A stretch of DNA of 64,000 bases, taken from SZUA-430 sp965227535. Lineage in GTDB: Bacteria; Pseudomonadota; Alphaproteobacteria; Micropepsales; Micropepsaceae. The stretch covers positions 1,736,001-1,800,000 of the forward strand of contig OZ245761.1 of the NCBI GenBank assembly GCA_965227535.1, read 5' to 3'. Positions 23,878-32,819 of the stretch are shown here, in pieces (position 1 is the stretch's first letter; each line of letters starts with the position of its first letter). The notes under the pieces are model-generated. The model did not search any database and was not told the origin of the DNA. It saw only the letters and a program-made list of their open reading frames with translations. Position numbers and translations under genes: made by a program.

Positions 23878-25263
23878 ATGCGTGCGCTGGCCGGCCTGAC
23901 ATTTCTGGTGGCGATAGCGGCGGCGGCGCTGATCTTCAAACTCGCGCCCGGCGCAGCGCTCCAAACGATGGCCGCCGTGATCGCCGCAACCCCGACGCCG
24001 GGCGCCTTCCCCATGCCGGCGGCGCCGGGCGAAGTCGAAATCACCATCGTGCTCGCCGGCGACACAGGCCTCAACGGCAGCTACCAACCCGTCTACGCCA
24101 GCCACGGCATCAAGAACGGCGCACGCCTCACATGGGCCGAAGCAACCGCCGACATCGCCCCTGAGATCAACGGCGACATCAACTTCGCCAATCTTGAAAC
24201 CGTCGTCACCGACCGCAACGACATCAAGCCGAACCTGAAACTCTTCGCTTTCCGCACCCATCCCGATGGCGTGCGCCACCTGGTCGCGACGGGCCTCAAC
24301 GCCTTCTCGACCGCGAACAACCACGCGATGGATTTCGGCGTCGCCGGCGCCGTCGAAACGCTGAAGCACCTGGGCGAAATCGGCGTCGTCCACGCAGGCC
24401 TCGGCCGCAACCGCGCGGAGGCACGCACCCCGCGCCTGATAACGGCCAAGGAAACGACGTTTGCGCTCGGCGCGCTCGGCATCATCGGCAACGCCTACGC
24501 ATCGCCCGCCGAAGGCGAAAAGCGCGCCGGCCAGTTGTCATACAACGAAGCCGGCGACCTCGACGAAGCCGTCGCCACGCTCGCGTCAACGCAAGCCGAC
24601 TACCGCATCCTCTCCGTCCACTACGGCCAAGAGTTCGACGTGAAGACGTCGGCCAACGACCGCCGCCGCCTGACGCAAGCCGTCGCCGACGGCGCCGACC
24701 TCGTCGTCGGCCACCATCAGCACGTCGTCAACGGGATCGAGATCGTCGACGGCGCGCCCATCTTCTACGGCCTCGGCAACTTCCTGCATTGGGGCACGCA
24801 GGACATGAGCCGCCACGACATCTGCCGCGACTACGGCCTTATCGCACGCGTGCACCTGACCGCCGTCGACGATGAAACGCCGAAGCTGCGCGCCATCGAA
24901 GCACTGCCCATCACCAACATGCACAAAGCCACGCGCCGCCTGACTGGCGAAGACGCCGAAGCGCGCATCCGTGTGCTGAACCACCTCGCCGAACAATTCG
25001 GCGAACGCGGCGTACGCTTCGCTGTGGAAGAGGACGGCACGGGCCTCTACTGCGCGCCGGGCACGCAAACACGCGCCGACGCACTCGGCGCCCGCTGCCG
25101 CCTGGCGACGATCCCGCCGCCCGACGCAAAACTTGCGGCCAAAATCGAACAGGCGTGCGGCCGCCGCGTGGTGCGCGTCGTCGAAAACGAAGACGGCCCC
25201 GAACCCGTGTTCGACCAAGTCGGCTTCAGCGAAGAATTGCTTCCGTCGGCCGAAACGCGCTAG
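23878..25263 (+). CDS. CapA-type (poly-gamma-glutamate synthesis protein) metallophosphoesterase-like protein
   Basis: 461 residues from ATG 23878, with GAGG five bases upstream. One N-terminal anchor (MRALAGLTFLVAIAAAALIF) is present. The CapA fold motifs are in order: IVLAGDTGLNG, DINFANLETVVTD, TGLNAFSTANNHAMDFG, YRILSVHYGQEF and DLVVGHHQHVVNGIEIVDGAPIFYGLGNFLHWG. These are the metal ligands of the calcineurin-like CapA family, involved in capsule/poly-gamma-glutamate production or in unknown phosphoester hydrolysis. No capBC genes are present, so a capsule role is not supported by neighbours. The gene downstream (25301) follows closely. Confidence 0.88.
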   Translation: MRALAGLTFLVAIAAAALIFKLAPGAALQTMAAVIAATPTPGAFPMPAAPGEVEITIVLAGDTGLNGSYQPVYASHGIKNGARLTWAEATADIAPEINGDINFANLETVVTDRNDIKPNLKLFAFRTHPDGVRHLVATGLNAFSTANNHAMDFGVAGAVETLKHLGEIGVVHAGLGRNRAEARTPRLITAKETTFALGALGIIGNAYASPAEGEKRAGQLSYNEAGDLDEAVATLASTQADYRILSVHYGQEFDVKTSANDRRRLTQAVADGADLVVGHHQHVVNGIEIVDGAPIFYGLGNFLHWGTQDMSRHDICRDYGLIARVHLTAVDDETPKLRAIEALPITNMHKATRRLTGEDAEARIRVLNHLAEQFGERGVRFAVEEDGTGLYCAPGTQTRADALGARCRLATIPPPDAKLAAKIEQACGRRVVRVVENEDGPEPVFDQVGFSEELLPSAETR

Positions 25264-25300
25264 GTCATCGCTGAACCAAAGCGACCGCGCCACCTCTCTC

Positions 25301-26164
25301 ATGCCCAATCCACTCGACCGCTACCGCCGCGATATCACGTCCCAATGCGGCGAAGACGGGCTCATCGAGCACCTGCTGACGCTGTTGCCGGAAACGCCGA
25401 AGACCTGCCTGGAAGTCGGCGCAGGCGACGGCGCGAACCTGTCCAACACCAACACGCTGTGGACGCAAAAAGGCTGGCGCGCGCTTCTGATCGAAGGTGT
25501 CCCCTTAGGGGTTGAACTGATCGAAAAGCGCGCCGCCGGCAACAAGAACGTCACCGCCGTCTGTGCTTACATCACCCCCACGGGCGCGGACTCGATCGAC
25601 GGCATCATCAAGCGCACGAATTTCCCCGCGCATTTGGGCGTGCTCTCCCTCGATATCGACTCCAACGATCTCGAAGTGCTGGAGAATCTGCACGACACGA
25701 TCGCCGATATCGTCGTCATCGAATTCAACCACGAAATCCCGGCCCACATCGATTACCGCGACGTGACCGGCGACGTCTTCTTCCGTCACTCCGCCAAAGC
25801 CTGCGAACGCGTCGGCAAAGCCAAAGGCTACCGCCTCGTCGCCTGCACCGGCCCCAACGCCATCCTCATCCGCGAAGCCGCGATCAAGGGCGAGGCCACC
25901 CAACACCTGCCCGCCATCCCCGTCGAACAAGCCTTCGACCGCGCCTTCGTCGAAGGCCGCCGCAAACTGCGCAGCGTCGTCCAAAGCAAATTCATCACCG
26001 AAGAACTGGCGACCGTCGGCAAGCCAAGCCCGCTGCTCGCAGCCTACGTGAAGACAAACGTGCTGATCCGAAAACTCCGCCGCAAATCCAAAGGCAAACC
26101 ACCCGGCGCGGAGATCACTCAAGCCCGCCGCGAAAACCTCCGCCGCGCTGGTCTATGGATCTAA
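25301..26164 (+). CDS. FkbM-like SAM methyltransferase
   Basis: 287 residues from ATG 25301. The core has SQCGEDGLIEHLLTLLPETPKTCLEVGAGDGANLSNTNTLWTQKGWRALLIEGVP (SAM motif I LEVGAGDG) and later HLGVLSLDIDSNDLEVLENL and DIVVIEFNHEIP, a layout of FkbM-like methyltransferases associated with polysaccharide or metabolite O-methylation. The basic tail (IRKLRRKSKGKPPGAEITQARREN) is unusual. It lies 37 bp after the CapA-like gene, so an operon is likely. The longer upstream open frame overlaps the CapA gene and is not used. Confidence 0.75.
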   Translation: MPNPLDRYRRDITSQCGEDGLIEHLLTLLPETPKTCLEVGAGDGANLSNTNTLWTQKGWRALLIEGVPLGVELIEKRAAGNKNVTAVCAYITPTGADSIDGIIKRTNFPAHLGVLSLDIDSNDLEVLENLHDTIADIVVIEFNHEIPAHIDYRDVTGDVFFRHSAKACERVGKAKGYRLVACTGPNAILIREAAIKGEATQHLPAIPVEQAFDRAFVEGRRKLRSVVQSKFITEELATVGKPSPLLAAYVKTNVLIRKLRRKSKGKPPGAEITQARRENLRRAGLWI

Positions 26165-26204
26165 ACGCCGATAGAATTGAGACGCCTCGACGGGAGTGCC
26201 GATC

Positions 26205-26765
26205 TTGGGCAACTTCTATTTCAACTACACCCTCAAGGGACCTAGGAGCGAACGGCTTGCCCGCTCGCTCAAGGGGCACCGCACGCTCGTCACGCCCGAG
26301 CAGAACAGCTGCGTCGTCGTTTTTATCGAGACACCGTTTCGCCAAGACATGGATCCGCAGCTCGCGGTGCGCCTATCCGGTGAGTTCGACTGCCCGCTGC
26401 TATCGGTCACCAATCACGACGATGACATTCTTTTCTATCAACTCTATCGCAGCGGCCACCTCATCGACGAATACGACTCGGCGCCGGACTATTTTGAGCG
26501 CTCCAAACGCCCGCCCCGCGGCCCAACGGGAGGCAATGCGGCTCTGCTATGCAAAACATTCGCCCACGGAACGGCACAGAACGTTGAACGGATACTCCGC
26601 GCAAATTCCGACACATACATGCGCGAATACCGGCGGCATCAAGACCTTGTCACGGAGCTCAATCTAAGCACATACGCGGTCGGCCTGGACTTCGACTATG
26701 TGATGAAAGACGACATCGGCCCACGCATCGGCATTTCGCGCGCAGACATGATCGCAACCGAATAG
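26205..26765 (+). CDS. Conserved-looking protein of unknown function
   Basis: 186 residues from TTG 26205 (read as MGNFYFNYTLKGPRSERLARSLKGHRTLVTPEQNSC), with CGGGAG eight bases upstream; GTG 26196 is the alternative start but overlaps the ribosome site. The N-terminal FYxNYTLxGP opening looks like a family I have seen in other bacteria, without a known role. There are no membrane segments. Motifs such as GGNAALLCKTFAHG are not diagnostic. It lies 40 bp after the methyltransferase and may be part of the same operon. I cannot say what it does. Confidence 0.6.
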   Translation: MGNFYFNYTLKGPRSERLARSLKGHRTLVTPEQNSCVVVFIETPFRQDMDPQLAVRLSGEFDCPLLSVTNHDDDILFYQLYRSGHLIDEYDSAPDYFERSKRPPRGPTGGNAALLCKTFAHGTAQNVERILRANSDTYMREYRRHQDLVTELNLSTYAVGLDFDYVMKDDIGPRIGISRADMIATE

Positions 26766-26863
26766 CGTCGACTTCCACAAAGCACGCCGTGAAATGATGT
26801 GATGTGCGCGCCCACGCGCCGCGGCCTAGAATGCGCGCATCCGCATTCGCGAAAGGCACGCCC

Positions 26864-27586
26864 ATGATCGATCTCTATTACTGGCCGACGCCGAACGGCA
26901 AGAAGGTCACGATCCTGCTCGAAGAGGCGGCGATCCCCTACAAGATGATCCCGCTCAACATCGGCCAAGGCGATCAATTCGCCGACACGTTCCTGAAGAT
27001 CGGCCCCAACAACCGCATGCCGGCCATCGTCGACAACGCCCCGAAGGGCGGCGGCGAACCCGTGAGCGTCTTCGAATCCGGCGCCATCCTGATGTACCTC
27101 GCCGAGAAAGCCGGAAAATTCTTCCCCCAAGACATCCGCGGCAAAGCTTCGGTGACACAATGGGTCATCTGGCAAATGGCCAACCAAGGCCCGAAGTTCG
27201 GCGAAGTCGGCCACTTCCGCCGCCTGGGCGAAACGCAAGGCGACCAAACCTACGCCGTGCGCCGCTTCACCGATGAAGCCAACCGCCTCTACGGCGTGAT
27301 GAACAACCAGCTCTACCATCACCGCTACCTCTCGGGCAGCGACTACACGATCGCCGACATGGCGTCCTACCCGTGGTGCATCGGCTGGAAACTCCAAGGC
27401 CAAGACATCGAAGACTTCAAACACGTCAAACGCTGGATGGAGGAACTCGCTGAACGCCCCGCCGTCCAACGCGGCATGGCGGTGGGCGCAGACCTCTCCA
27501 TCGACCCATCAAAACTGTCGAAAGAAGAACAAGACCGCATCCGCAAACTCCTCTACAACCAACGCGCCCGCCCCGCGCCGGGTTGA
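26864..27586 (+). CDS. Glutathione S-transferase (YfcG/YghU-like)
   Basis: 240 residues from ATG 26864. The N-terminal thioredoxin-like domain (MIDLYYWPTPNGKKVTILLEEAAIPYKMIPLNIGQGDQFADTFLKIGPNNRMPAIVD) has TPNGxKV at the usual first-strand position of nu-class YfcG/YghU proteins, and FESGAILMYLAEKAGKFFP is the glutathione-binding ES loop. The C-terminal helical domain has GSDYTIADMASYPW. These cytosolic proteins often show disulfide-reductase or peroxidase activity. It is an independent transcription unit. Confidence 0.9.
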   Translation: MIDLYYWPTPNGKKVTILLEEAAIPYKMIPLNIGQGDQFADTFLKIGPNNRMPAIVDNAPKGGGEPVSVFESGAILMYLAEKAGKFFPQDIRGKASVTQWVIWQMANQGPKFGEVGHFRRLGETQGDQTYAVRRFTDEANRLYGVMNNQLYHHRYLSGSDYTIADMASYPWCIGWKLQGQDIEDFKHVKRWMEELAERPAVQRGMAVGADLSIDPSKLSKEEQDRIRKLLYNQRARPAPG

Positions 27587-27640
27587 TAAATCCAATCGCC
27601 CCGCCGCGACGTAGAAGCCCTGTCATGCGGGGGATTTGGC

Positions 27641-29104
27641 ATGCTCGACAGACGCAGAGTCTTGGCCAGCATCGCGGCGGCAGGTGCAGCAATGGCGGCG
27701 CAGCCGGTGTGGAGTGCGGACGCACTGAGAGACGACATCGCCATCCTGCGCCGCGCCTACACACAGCTTCACCCCGGCCTCTATCGCTACGCCACGCCGG
27801 CCGAGATCGCCGCCCGCTTTGACATGTTGGAACGAGACGTTGCGCGCGGTCTGACCCAACGCGAAGCCTACCTCGCGCTCTCGCGTTTTCTAGCCACCAT
27901 CCGATGCGGCCACACATACGCAAACTTCTACAATCAACCCGCCAAGACCGCGGAAGCTCTCTTCGCCGGCCGCAACAAGCTGCCCTTCCATTTCCGCTGG
28001 CTCGGCGATCGCATGATCGTGCTGCGCAACCAGTCGAACGACGCGCGGTTGCGGCCCGGCACCGAAGTCCTCGACATCGACGGCCGCGCGCCAAGCCGGA
28101 TCCTGGCCGACCTGATCCCCTTCGCACGGGCCGACGGCGGCAACGATGCAAAGCGCCGCGCGCTCCTCGACGTACGCGGCCTCGATCGCTTCGAAACCTT
28201 CGACGTCTTCTTCGGTCTGCTCCTCCCGCCCGAAGACGCCGCCTTCAAACTGCGCCTGCGCGAACGCGGTTCGACGACCATCCAAGCCATCGAAGTCAAG
28301 GCACTGGACCTCGCCGAACGCCGCGCCGCCATGCCGCGCGAGCCCGAAGGCGACGACACACGCGTGCGCTGGACGCTCACGTTCCCAGCACCGCGCACGG
28401 CCGTACTCACCATGCCCGATTGGGCGCTCTACGACAGCAAGTGGAACTGGCGCGCTTTCCTCGACGACGTCTTCGCCGAGATCGCGCGGCTCAACGCGCG
28501 CGGCCTCATCGTCGACATCCGCGGCAACGAAGGCGGCCTCGATTGCGGCAACGACATCATCGCGCGTCTGATCGACAAAGACCTCGCGCTGGAAGCCTAC
28601 GAACGCCGCGTCCGCTTCCGCAAAACGCCCGCCGACCTCGATCCCTATCTCGACACCTGGGACCCGTCGTTCAAAACGCTGGGCGATGGCGCGATCGACA
28701 TCGGCAACGGCTTTCTGCGTCTGCCGCCGCAAAGCGACGGCGAAGACGGCACACTGATCCGCCCGAAAGGCCCGCGCTTCAAAGGCAACCTCATCGTCCT
28801 CACCGACGCGCAAAACAGCTCGGCGACGTTCCAGTTCGCGCAGATCGTCCAAGCGAACCGCTTCGGCCGCCTCTGCGGCGAACCAACTGGCGGCAACCAG
28901 CGGGGCATCAACGGCGGCGCCTTCTTCTTCCTCAAACTTCCCGCATCGGGCCTCGAAGTCGACTTGCCCCTCATCGGCCGGTTCCCCACGACACCGAAAC
29001 CCGACGCCGGCCTCACGCCGGATATTCCAGTCACGACGACAATCGAAGACATCGCAACCGCCCGCGACCGCATCATGGAAACCGCACTGCGCCTGATCGC
29101 TTGA
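27641..29104 (+). CDS. Exported S41-family (tail-specific protease-like) peptidase
   Basis: 487 residues. The N-terminus MLDRRRVLASIAAAGAAMAAQPVWSA carries an RRR plus hydrophobic run, so a Tat-type signal peptide is possible. A PDZ-like part (about 120-160; GTEVLDIDGRAPSRIL) precedes the S41 catalytic core with LIVDIRGNEGGLDCGNDIIARLI, LIVLTDAQNSSATFQFAQIVQANRFGRLCGEPTGGNQRGINGG (Ser in NSSATF) and DAGLTPDIPVTTT. The order fits Ctp/TSP-type proteases, which cleave unfolded or C-terminally tagged periplasmic proteins. Transcribed alone. Confidence 0.85.
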   Translation: MLDRRRVLASIAAAGAAMAAQPVWSADALRDDIAILRRAYTQLHPGLYRYATPAEIAARFDMLERDVARGLTQREAYLALSRFLATIRCGHTYANFYNQPAKTAEALFAGRNKLPFHFRWLGDRMIVLRNQSNDARLRPGTEVLDIDGRAPSRILADLIPFARADGGNDAKRRALLDVRGLDRFETFDVFFGLLLPPEDAAFKLRLRERGSTTIQAIEVKALDLAERRAAMPREPEGDDTRVRWTLTFPAPRTAVLTMPDWALYDSKWNWRAFLDDVFAEIARLNARGLIVDIRGNEGGLDCGNDIIARLIDKDLALEAYERRVRFRKTPADLDPYLDTWDPSFKTLGDGAIDIGNGFLRLPPQSDGEDGTLIRPKGPRFKGNLIVLTDAQNSSATFQFAQIVQANRFGRLCGEPTGGNQRGINGGAFFFLKLPASGLEVDLPLIGRFPTTPKPDAGLTPDIPVTTTIEDIATARDRIMETALRLIA

Positions 29105-29171
29105 CGCAACACACCGCGAATTGGTCTGATCGTCCGCAAGCAGCATCACCCCGCACGAACGGACAACCAAC

Positions 29172-29837
29172 ATGGCCGACTGGGTCGAACTCACCGCATC
29201 CGACGGACACAAATTGAAGGCCTGGCGCGCGGCGCCCTCGGGCAAGCCGAAAGGCGCACTCGTCGTCGTCCAAGAAATCTTCGGCGTGAACAACCACATA
29301 CGTAGCATCACCGAACGCTTCGCCGCCGAAGGCTACCTCGCCATCGCGCCTGCGATGTTCGACCGCTATCAGCGCGACTTCGAAACCAGCTACGGCCCCG
29401 ACGGCATGGCCGAAGCGTTCGCCATCGTGCCGAAAATCAAACCGGCCGACGCGCTCAAAGACATCGCCGCCGCGCACGCCGACGTGAAGGCGGTGGGCAA
29501 GACCGGCATCGTCGGCTTCTGCTTCGGCGGCACGATGGCGTGGGCCAGCGCCTGCCACCTGAACTTCGACGCCGCCTCCTGCTACTACGGCGGCCAAATT
29601 GCGCGCGCGATGCACGACAAACCGAAATGCCCCGTCATCATGCACTTCGGCTCCAAAGACGCGCACATCCCGATGACCAGCGTCGAAGAAATCCGCAAGG
29701 CCCAGCCGAACGTCCCCGTCTACGTCTACGACGCCGACCACGGCTTCAGCTGCGACGAACGCGCCAGCTACGACGAAGCCGCCCACAAACTAGCGTGGAG
29801 CCGTACTATAAAATTCTTCGCGGAGAATCTGGCCTAG
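29172..29837 (+). CDS. Dienelactone hydrolase family protein
   Basis: 221 residues, full length. It is an alpha/beta hydrolase of the DLH family: ALVVVQEIFGVNNHIRSITERFAAEGYLAIAP, nucleophile elbow GFCFGG (Cys117), acid GSKDAHIP (Asp163), and DADHGFSCDER (His190). The Cys-Asp-His triad matches DLH enzymes that open dienelactones in aromatic degradation; many paralogues have other ester or lactone targets. No aromatic-ring genes are nearby. It overlaps the convergent HTH gene by 4 bp. A second, broken DLH gene lies at 61762. Confidence 0.92.
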   Translation: MADWVELTASDGHKLKAWRAAPSGKPKGALVVVQEIFGVNNHIRSITERFAAEGYLAIAPAMFDRYQRDFETSYGPDGMAEAFAIVPKIKPADALKDIAAAHADVKAVGKTGIVGFCFGGTMAWASACHLNFDAASCYYGGQIARAMHDKPKCPVIMHFGSKDAHIPMTSVEEIRKAQPNVPVYVYDADHGFSCDERASYDEAAHKLAWSRTIKFFAENLA

Positions 29838-30364
29838 GCGGCACGCTTCTCGCGCTGCGCTTCGAGCGCCAAATTCACACGGCGGGTCACAGCCGCCCGC
29901 TCCAGCAAGCTCGTGTCTTTCAACTTGCCGTGCCGCGACAGCCACAACGCCACGCTGACCCAGTCCCACAACGGCGAGTCCGTCGTGACGCGCATGGCCG
30001 GCGCCGGAAAATCGCCTGAGCCACGCTTGCCCTGCACCAGCAGCGACACAGCCTGCCGCGTCAGTCCCGCACGCTCGGCGATATCGCTGAGACTGGCATA
30101 GGAATCCGGCTCGATCCGCATCACACGTCCACCGGCCTTGCGGACGTCGCGCATCGCGCTGTCGACCGCATCCTTGAACGTCTTCGCCTCGCGCGAAAAA
30201 TCCAGCACCACGACGCCTTTGACGATGCCGATCAAAGCGTCGTCGCAACCGGCTTCATAAAGCCGATCCTCGACATCACCCGCCGACACATCGAACCCCT
30301 CGACGATCATCGAGAAGACATGAGCCTCACGCGGCGACTTGCGCGTCTTCAGCAGTGCGGACAT
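29834..30364 (-). CDS. HTH protein, candidate antitoxin of a HicA-like pair
   Basis: 176 residues from ATG 30364 (MSALLKTRKSPREAHVFSMIVEGFDVSAGDVEDRLYEAGCDDALIGIVKGVVVLDFSREAKTFKDAVDSAMRDVRKAG). The first 80 residues look like a degenerate HicB-like fold, with FSMIVEGF and the GCDDA motif. A helix-turn-helix follows (about 85-110: YASLSDIAERAGLTRQAVSLLVQGKRG), then a further helical region. It overlaps by 16 bp the small upstream gene at 30349, a layout typical of toxin-antitoxin pairs, and a palindrome lies in the promoter. Assignment is by architecture and order; no experiment is implied. Confidence 0.65.
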   Translation of the reverse strand: MSALLKTRKSPREAHVFSMIVEGFDVSAGDVEDRLYEAGCDDALIGIVKGVVVLDFSREAKTFKDAVDSAMRDVRKAGGRVMRIEPDSYASLSDIAERAGLTRQAVSLLVQGKRGSGDFPAPAMRVTTDSPLWDWVSVALWLSRHGKLKDTSLLERAAVTRRVNLALEAQREKRAA

Positions 30365-30582
30365 CGTTTCACCATTCGTATGATCTGCGCCGCGTGGTTC
30401 TCGACGCTGCGCGGCGTCGACCAAACGGATAGTTGACACCCCAGCGGCGAAGCGTCGGGACACAACAGCCTGCCCCAACAATGCGCCGACTTGCCCGCCG
30501 CCTTATAACGCCACCCCTTGGCTTCCGCGTGCCGGACCGCCGCCTCGATCTCTTTGCTCGGATGCTTGGGACGCCCGGCCAT
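30349..30582 (-). CDS. Small HicA-like protein, candidate toxin
   Basis: About 77 residues from ATG 30582 (MAGRPKHPSKEIEAAVRHAEAKGWRYKAAGKSAHCWGRLLCPDASPLGCQLSVWSTPRSVENHAAQIIRMVKRCPHC). The lysine/arginine-rich alpha-beta-beta-beta-alpha order with KEIEAAVRHAEAKGWR...HCWGRLLCP...SVWSTP is like HicA-type RNA-binding toxins and related small proteins; the catalytic His of HicA could be in AHCWG. An ATG also exists at 30609, inside the promoter palindrome and without a ribosome site. The promoter (TTGACA 30611-30616, TAGCAA 30588-30593, 17 bp apart) would start the mRNA close to 30582, so a short or absent leader is expected. Confidence 0.6.
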   Translation of the reverse strand: MAGRPKHPSKEIEAAVRHAEAKGWRYKAAGKSAHCWGRLLCPDASPLGCQLSVWSTPRSVENHAAQIIRMVKRCPHC

Positions 30583-30587
30583 CCTGT

Positions 30588-30618
30588 TTGCTAGCACGTT
30601 TGTTGACATTTGTCAACA
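30588..30618 (-). promoter_or_regulatory. Promoter with palindromic operator of the HicA-like pair
   Basis: TGTTGACATTTGTCAACA (30601-30618) is an 18-bp near-perfect palindrome. Read on the minus strand it contains TTGACA, followed 17 bases later by TAGCAA, then the ATG at 30582. This is what an autoregulated toxin-antitoxin promoter looks like. Binding is inferred. Confidence 0.6.
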
Positions 30619-30737
30619 GGTGACAGGCCCGAAATCCGGCCACACCACCGCGCCAACAGCATACCCGCCCTCGCCATCGCGCGACGGCGGGTGGTAGGCT
30701 TTGCCCCCAGGTCCGCCCCGAGGAACACGCCGCCGCC

Positions 30738-31424
30738 ATGCCCGTCTCGAACCGTATGTCGATGGCCGTGTCGGTGCTGTGGATGCTCTTGTTTCCGCTG
30801 CTGCTGTGGCCGCTCTTCGTCACCAGCCTGCAGAAGCTTCACCTCTCGCCGTCGATGGCGTTGAACGTGACGCTCGCCATCGTCATCGGCGGCCTCATCA
30901 ACATTCCCATCACGCGCATCGTGCGCGAGCGTCCGGTATGGTCGCATCCGCTCGCGGTCTTCGCGCTCGACAAAGCGATGCCGAGCTGGCTCATCCACCG
31001 GCGCGAGACGGTGATCGCCGTCAACGTCGGCGGCTGCCTCATCCCCGTCGGCCTCGCGTTCTATCAACTCGCTTATCTGGCGCCGCTGGGCAGCGAGGCC
31101 CTTTCGACGGCGGCGCTCGCCACCGCCATCGTCACCTTCGTGAGCTACATGGTCGCGACCCCGGTGCCGGGCGTGGGCATCGTCATGCCGGGTTTCGTCG
31201 CACCGGTCACCGCGGCGCTGGCAGCGCTCGTCTTCGCGCCGCCCGAATACGCGCCCAACGTGGCCTTCGTCGCGGGCGTCATCGGCACGCTCGTCGGCGC
31301 AGACTTCTTTCACATCGGCGATTTCATCAAAAGCCCGGTCGGCGTCGCCTCCATCGGCGGCGCGGGCACCTTCGACGGCATCGTTTTGGCGGGCGTTTTC
31401 GCCACGTTTCTCGCGATGCCCTAG
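30738..31424 (+). CDS. DUF1614-like polytopic membrane protein
   Basis: 228 residues, about six hydrophobic segments (MAVSVLWMLLFPLLLWPLFVTSL, MALNVTLAIVIGGLINIPIT, ETVIAVNVGGCLIPVGLAFYQLAYL, ALATAIVTFVSYMVATPVPGVGIVMPGFVAPVTAALAALVFA, NVAFVAGVIGTLVGADFFHIGDF, FDGIVLAGVFATFLA). The motifs NVGGCLIPVGLAFY and GVGIVMPGFVAPVTAA...GVIGTLVGADxxH are those of DUF1614, a family of unknown function. Transcribed alone. Confidence 0.8.
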   Translation: MPVSNRMSMAVSVLWMLLFPLLLWPLFVTSLQKLHLSPSMALNVTLAIVIGGLINIPITRIVRERPVWSHPLAVFALDKAMPSWLIHRRETVIAVNVGGCLIPVGLAFYQLAYLAPLGSEALSTAALATAIVTFVSYMVATPVPGVGIVMPGFVAPVTAALAALVFAPPEYAPNVAFVAGVIGTLVGADFFHIGDFIKSPVGVASIGGAGTFDGIVLAGVFATFLAMP

Positions 31425-31520
31425 CGCCACAGCCGAATCAAATACAACCCGCCCCGCCCTCGCTTGGGCTCCACGCCCGCACTAGCGTCGATGACAAACT
31501 GATTCGGGGGACGCGCGCCC

Positions 31521-32819
31521 ATGGCCGCCCTGCGCCTCTGGTACTTAGCTGGCATCGCCGCGTTGTTGGCGCTCACCGCCGTTGTGCCCGCCCGCGGCGA
31601 CAACGATAGCGACGGTGTGAACGCGCGCGCGGTCAACATGCTCGCCGACTTCCTGACCCTCGCCATCCAACCCGAAGGCGACGACGGCGACCACAACGAA
31701 GCCGCCGAGATCGCGCAATGCCAAGCCGCCTGCCGCGCCAACCGCGAATGCCGCGACTTCGCCTACATCGGCCCCAGCGCAAACCAACCCACCGGCGTCT
31801 GCCACCTGAAACGCATGACCAACTTCGGCGTCATGTCCCCGGTCGTCGAGGGTCACGAGCGCCCCACACGCGACTCCCCTAACGCCGGCGGCAGGCTCAC
31901 CGTCGACGGAGGCGAAAAATCCGGCCGCGTCACGCTGAGCGGCGACGACGTCCGCGCCACGCCGCTGACGCTGAAATTCCGCACACCGGCTGCCAGCGTC
32001 ACCGTCTTCATCCGCGCCGCCAATTACAGCGAAGGCCGCACCTTCGCCGCCGTCGAAGCCTTCGGCGCGAACGGCAAGCCCGTCGCCCAAAACGGCGCCT
32101 GGATCCAAGCCGGCAAATACAACTTCAACCGCGGCGTCACCATCGCCACCGAAACCGACAGCATCGCGACGGTGAAAATCGTCTCCCGCGACGGCCCGGC
32201 GCTGATCATCGACGGCATCGCGTTCGCGCGCACGCTGATCGCCCCGTACCCTGTCCCCGAAAAACCAACGGCGGAGACAACACCGGAGACGAAGCCCGAA
32301 CCGCCGCGCGAGATCATTCCACCCGCGCCGCGCCTGCCGCCGGTCGCCATCTACTTCCCGATGCCGCCGCGCGCCGTACCCACCGCACCGCCCATCGACA
32401 TCACGCCGCCGGCCGCCGCGATCGAACCGCCGCTCATCGCAGAAGCCCCGCCTCTCACGCAGCCCGCGGTGGAACAACCACCCGCCGCCGAAGCGCCACC
32501 CGTCGTCGCCGCAACGCCGCCTCCAGCCGAAACCGCGACGCCGGCGCCTGCGCGCAAACGCGGCCTGCCGTTGTGGCTCGCCCTCGGCGCGATCGCGCTG
32601 ATGCTGGCAGGCGCCGGCATCTACACCCGCAACCACCGCGCCCGCATCCGCCAGCGCCTCACCACGCGCCTCGTCTCCGACGGCCTGGCGAACCGCGTCA
32701 TCACAATCGATCTGGCGGACGAGGCGAACCACAGCCTGCGTTTCGTCGTGCGCACGCCGGCCAACGTGAACAGCCCGGCGACGCACATCGAACTCATCCC
32801 CAAAGGAGCCACCGCATGA
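31521..32819 (+). CDS. PAN-domain membrane protein with Pro-rich linker
   Basis: 432 residues. A signal peptide (MAALRLWYLAGIAALLALTAVVPARG) precedes a PAN/apple-like cysteine module (EAAEIAQCQAACRANRECRDFAYIGPSANQPTGVCHLKR), which usually binds proteins or sugars. Then comes a beta-rich domain of about 150 residues (GRVTLSGDDVRATPLTLKFRTPAASVTVFIRAANYSEGR...), a Pro/Ala-rich linker (TPETKPEPPREIIPPAPRLPPVAIYFPMPPRAV...), one C-terminal membrane helix (LPLWLALGAIALMLAGAGIYT) and a cytoplasmic tail with a further small domain. The stop overlaps the start of the next gene (ATGA), so they form an operon. Function unknown. Confidence 0.7.
   Translation: MAALRLWYLAGIAALLALTAVVPARGDNDSDGVNARAVNMLADFLTLAIQPEGDDGDHNEAAEIAQCQAACRANRECRDFAYIGPSANQPTGVCHLKRMTNFGVMSPVVEGHERPTRDSPNAGGRLTVDGGEKSGRVTLSGDDVRATPLTLKFRTPAASVTVFIRAANYSEGRTFAAVEAFGANGKPVAQNGAWIQAGKYNFNRGVTIATETDSIATVKIVSRDGPALIIDGIAFARTLIAPYPVPEKPTAETTPETKPEPPREIIPPAPRLPPVAIYFPMPPRAVPTAPPIDITPPAAAIEPPLIAEAPPLTQPAVEQPPAAEAPPVVAATPPPAETATPAPARKRGLPLWLALGAIALMLAGAGIYTRNHRARIRQRLTTRLVSDGLANRVITIDLADEANHSLRFVVRTPANVNSPATHIELIPKGATA

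Noticed and set aside
27890..29311. Long minus-strand frame (about 470 codons) opposite the S41 peptidase
   Set aside because: The plus-strand peptidase has complete catalytic motifs; the antisense frame is Ala/Val/Glu/Arg-rich shadow.
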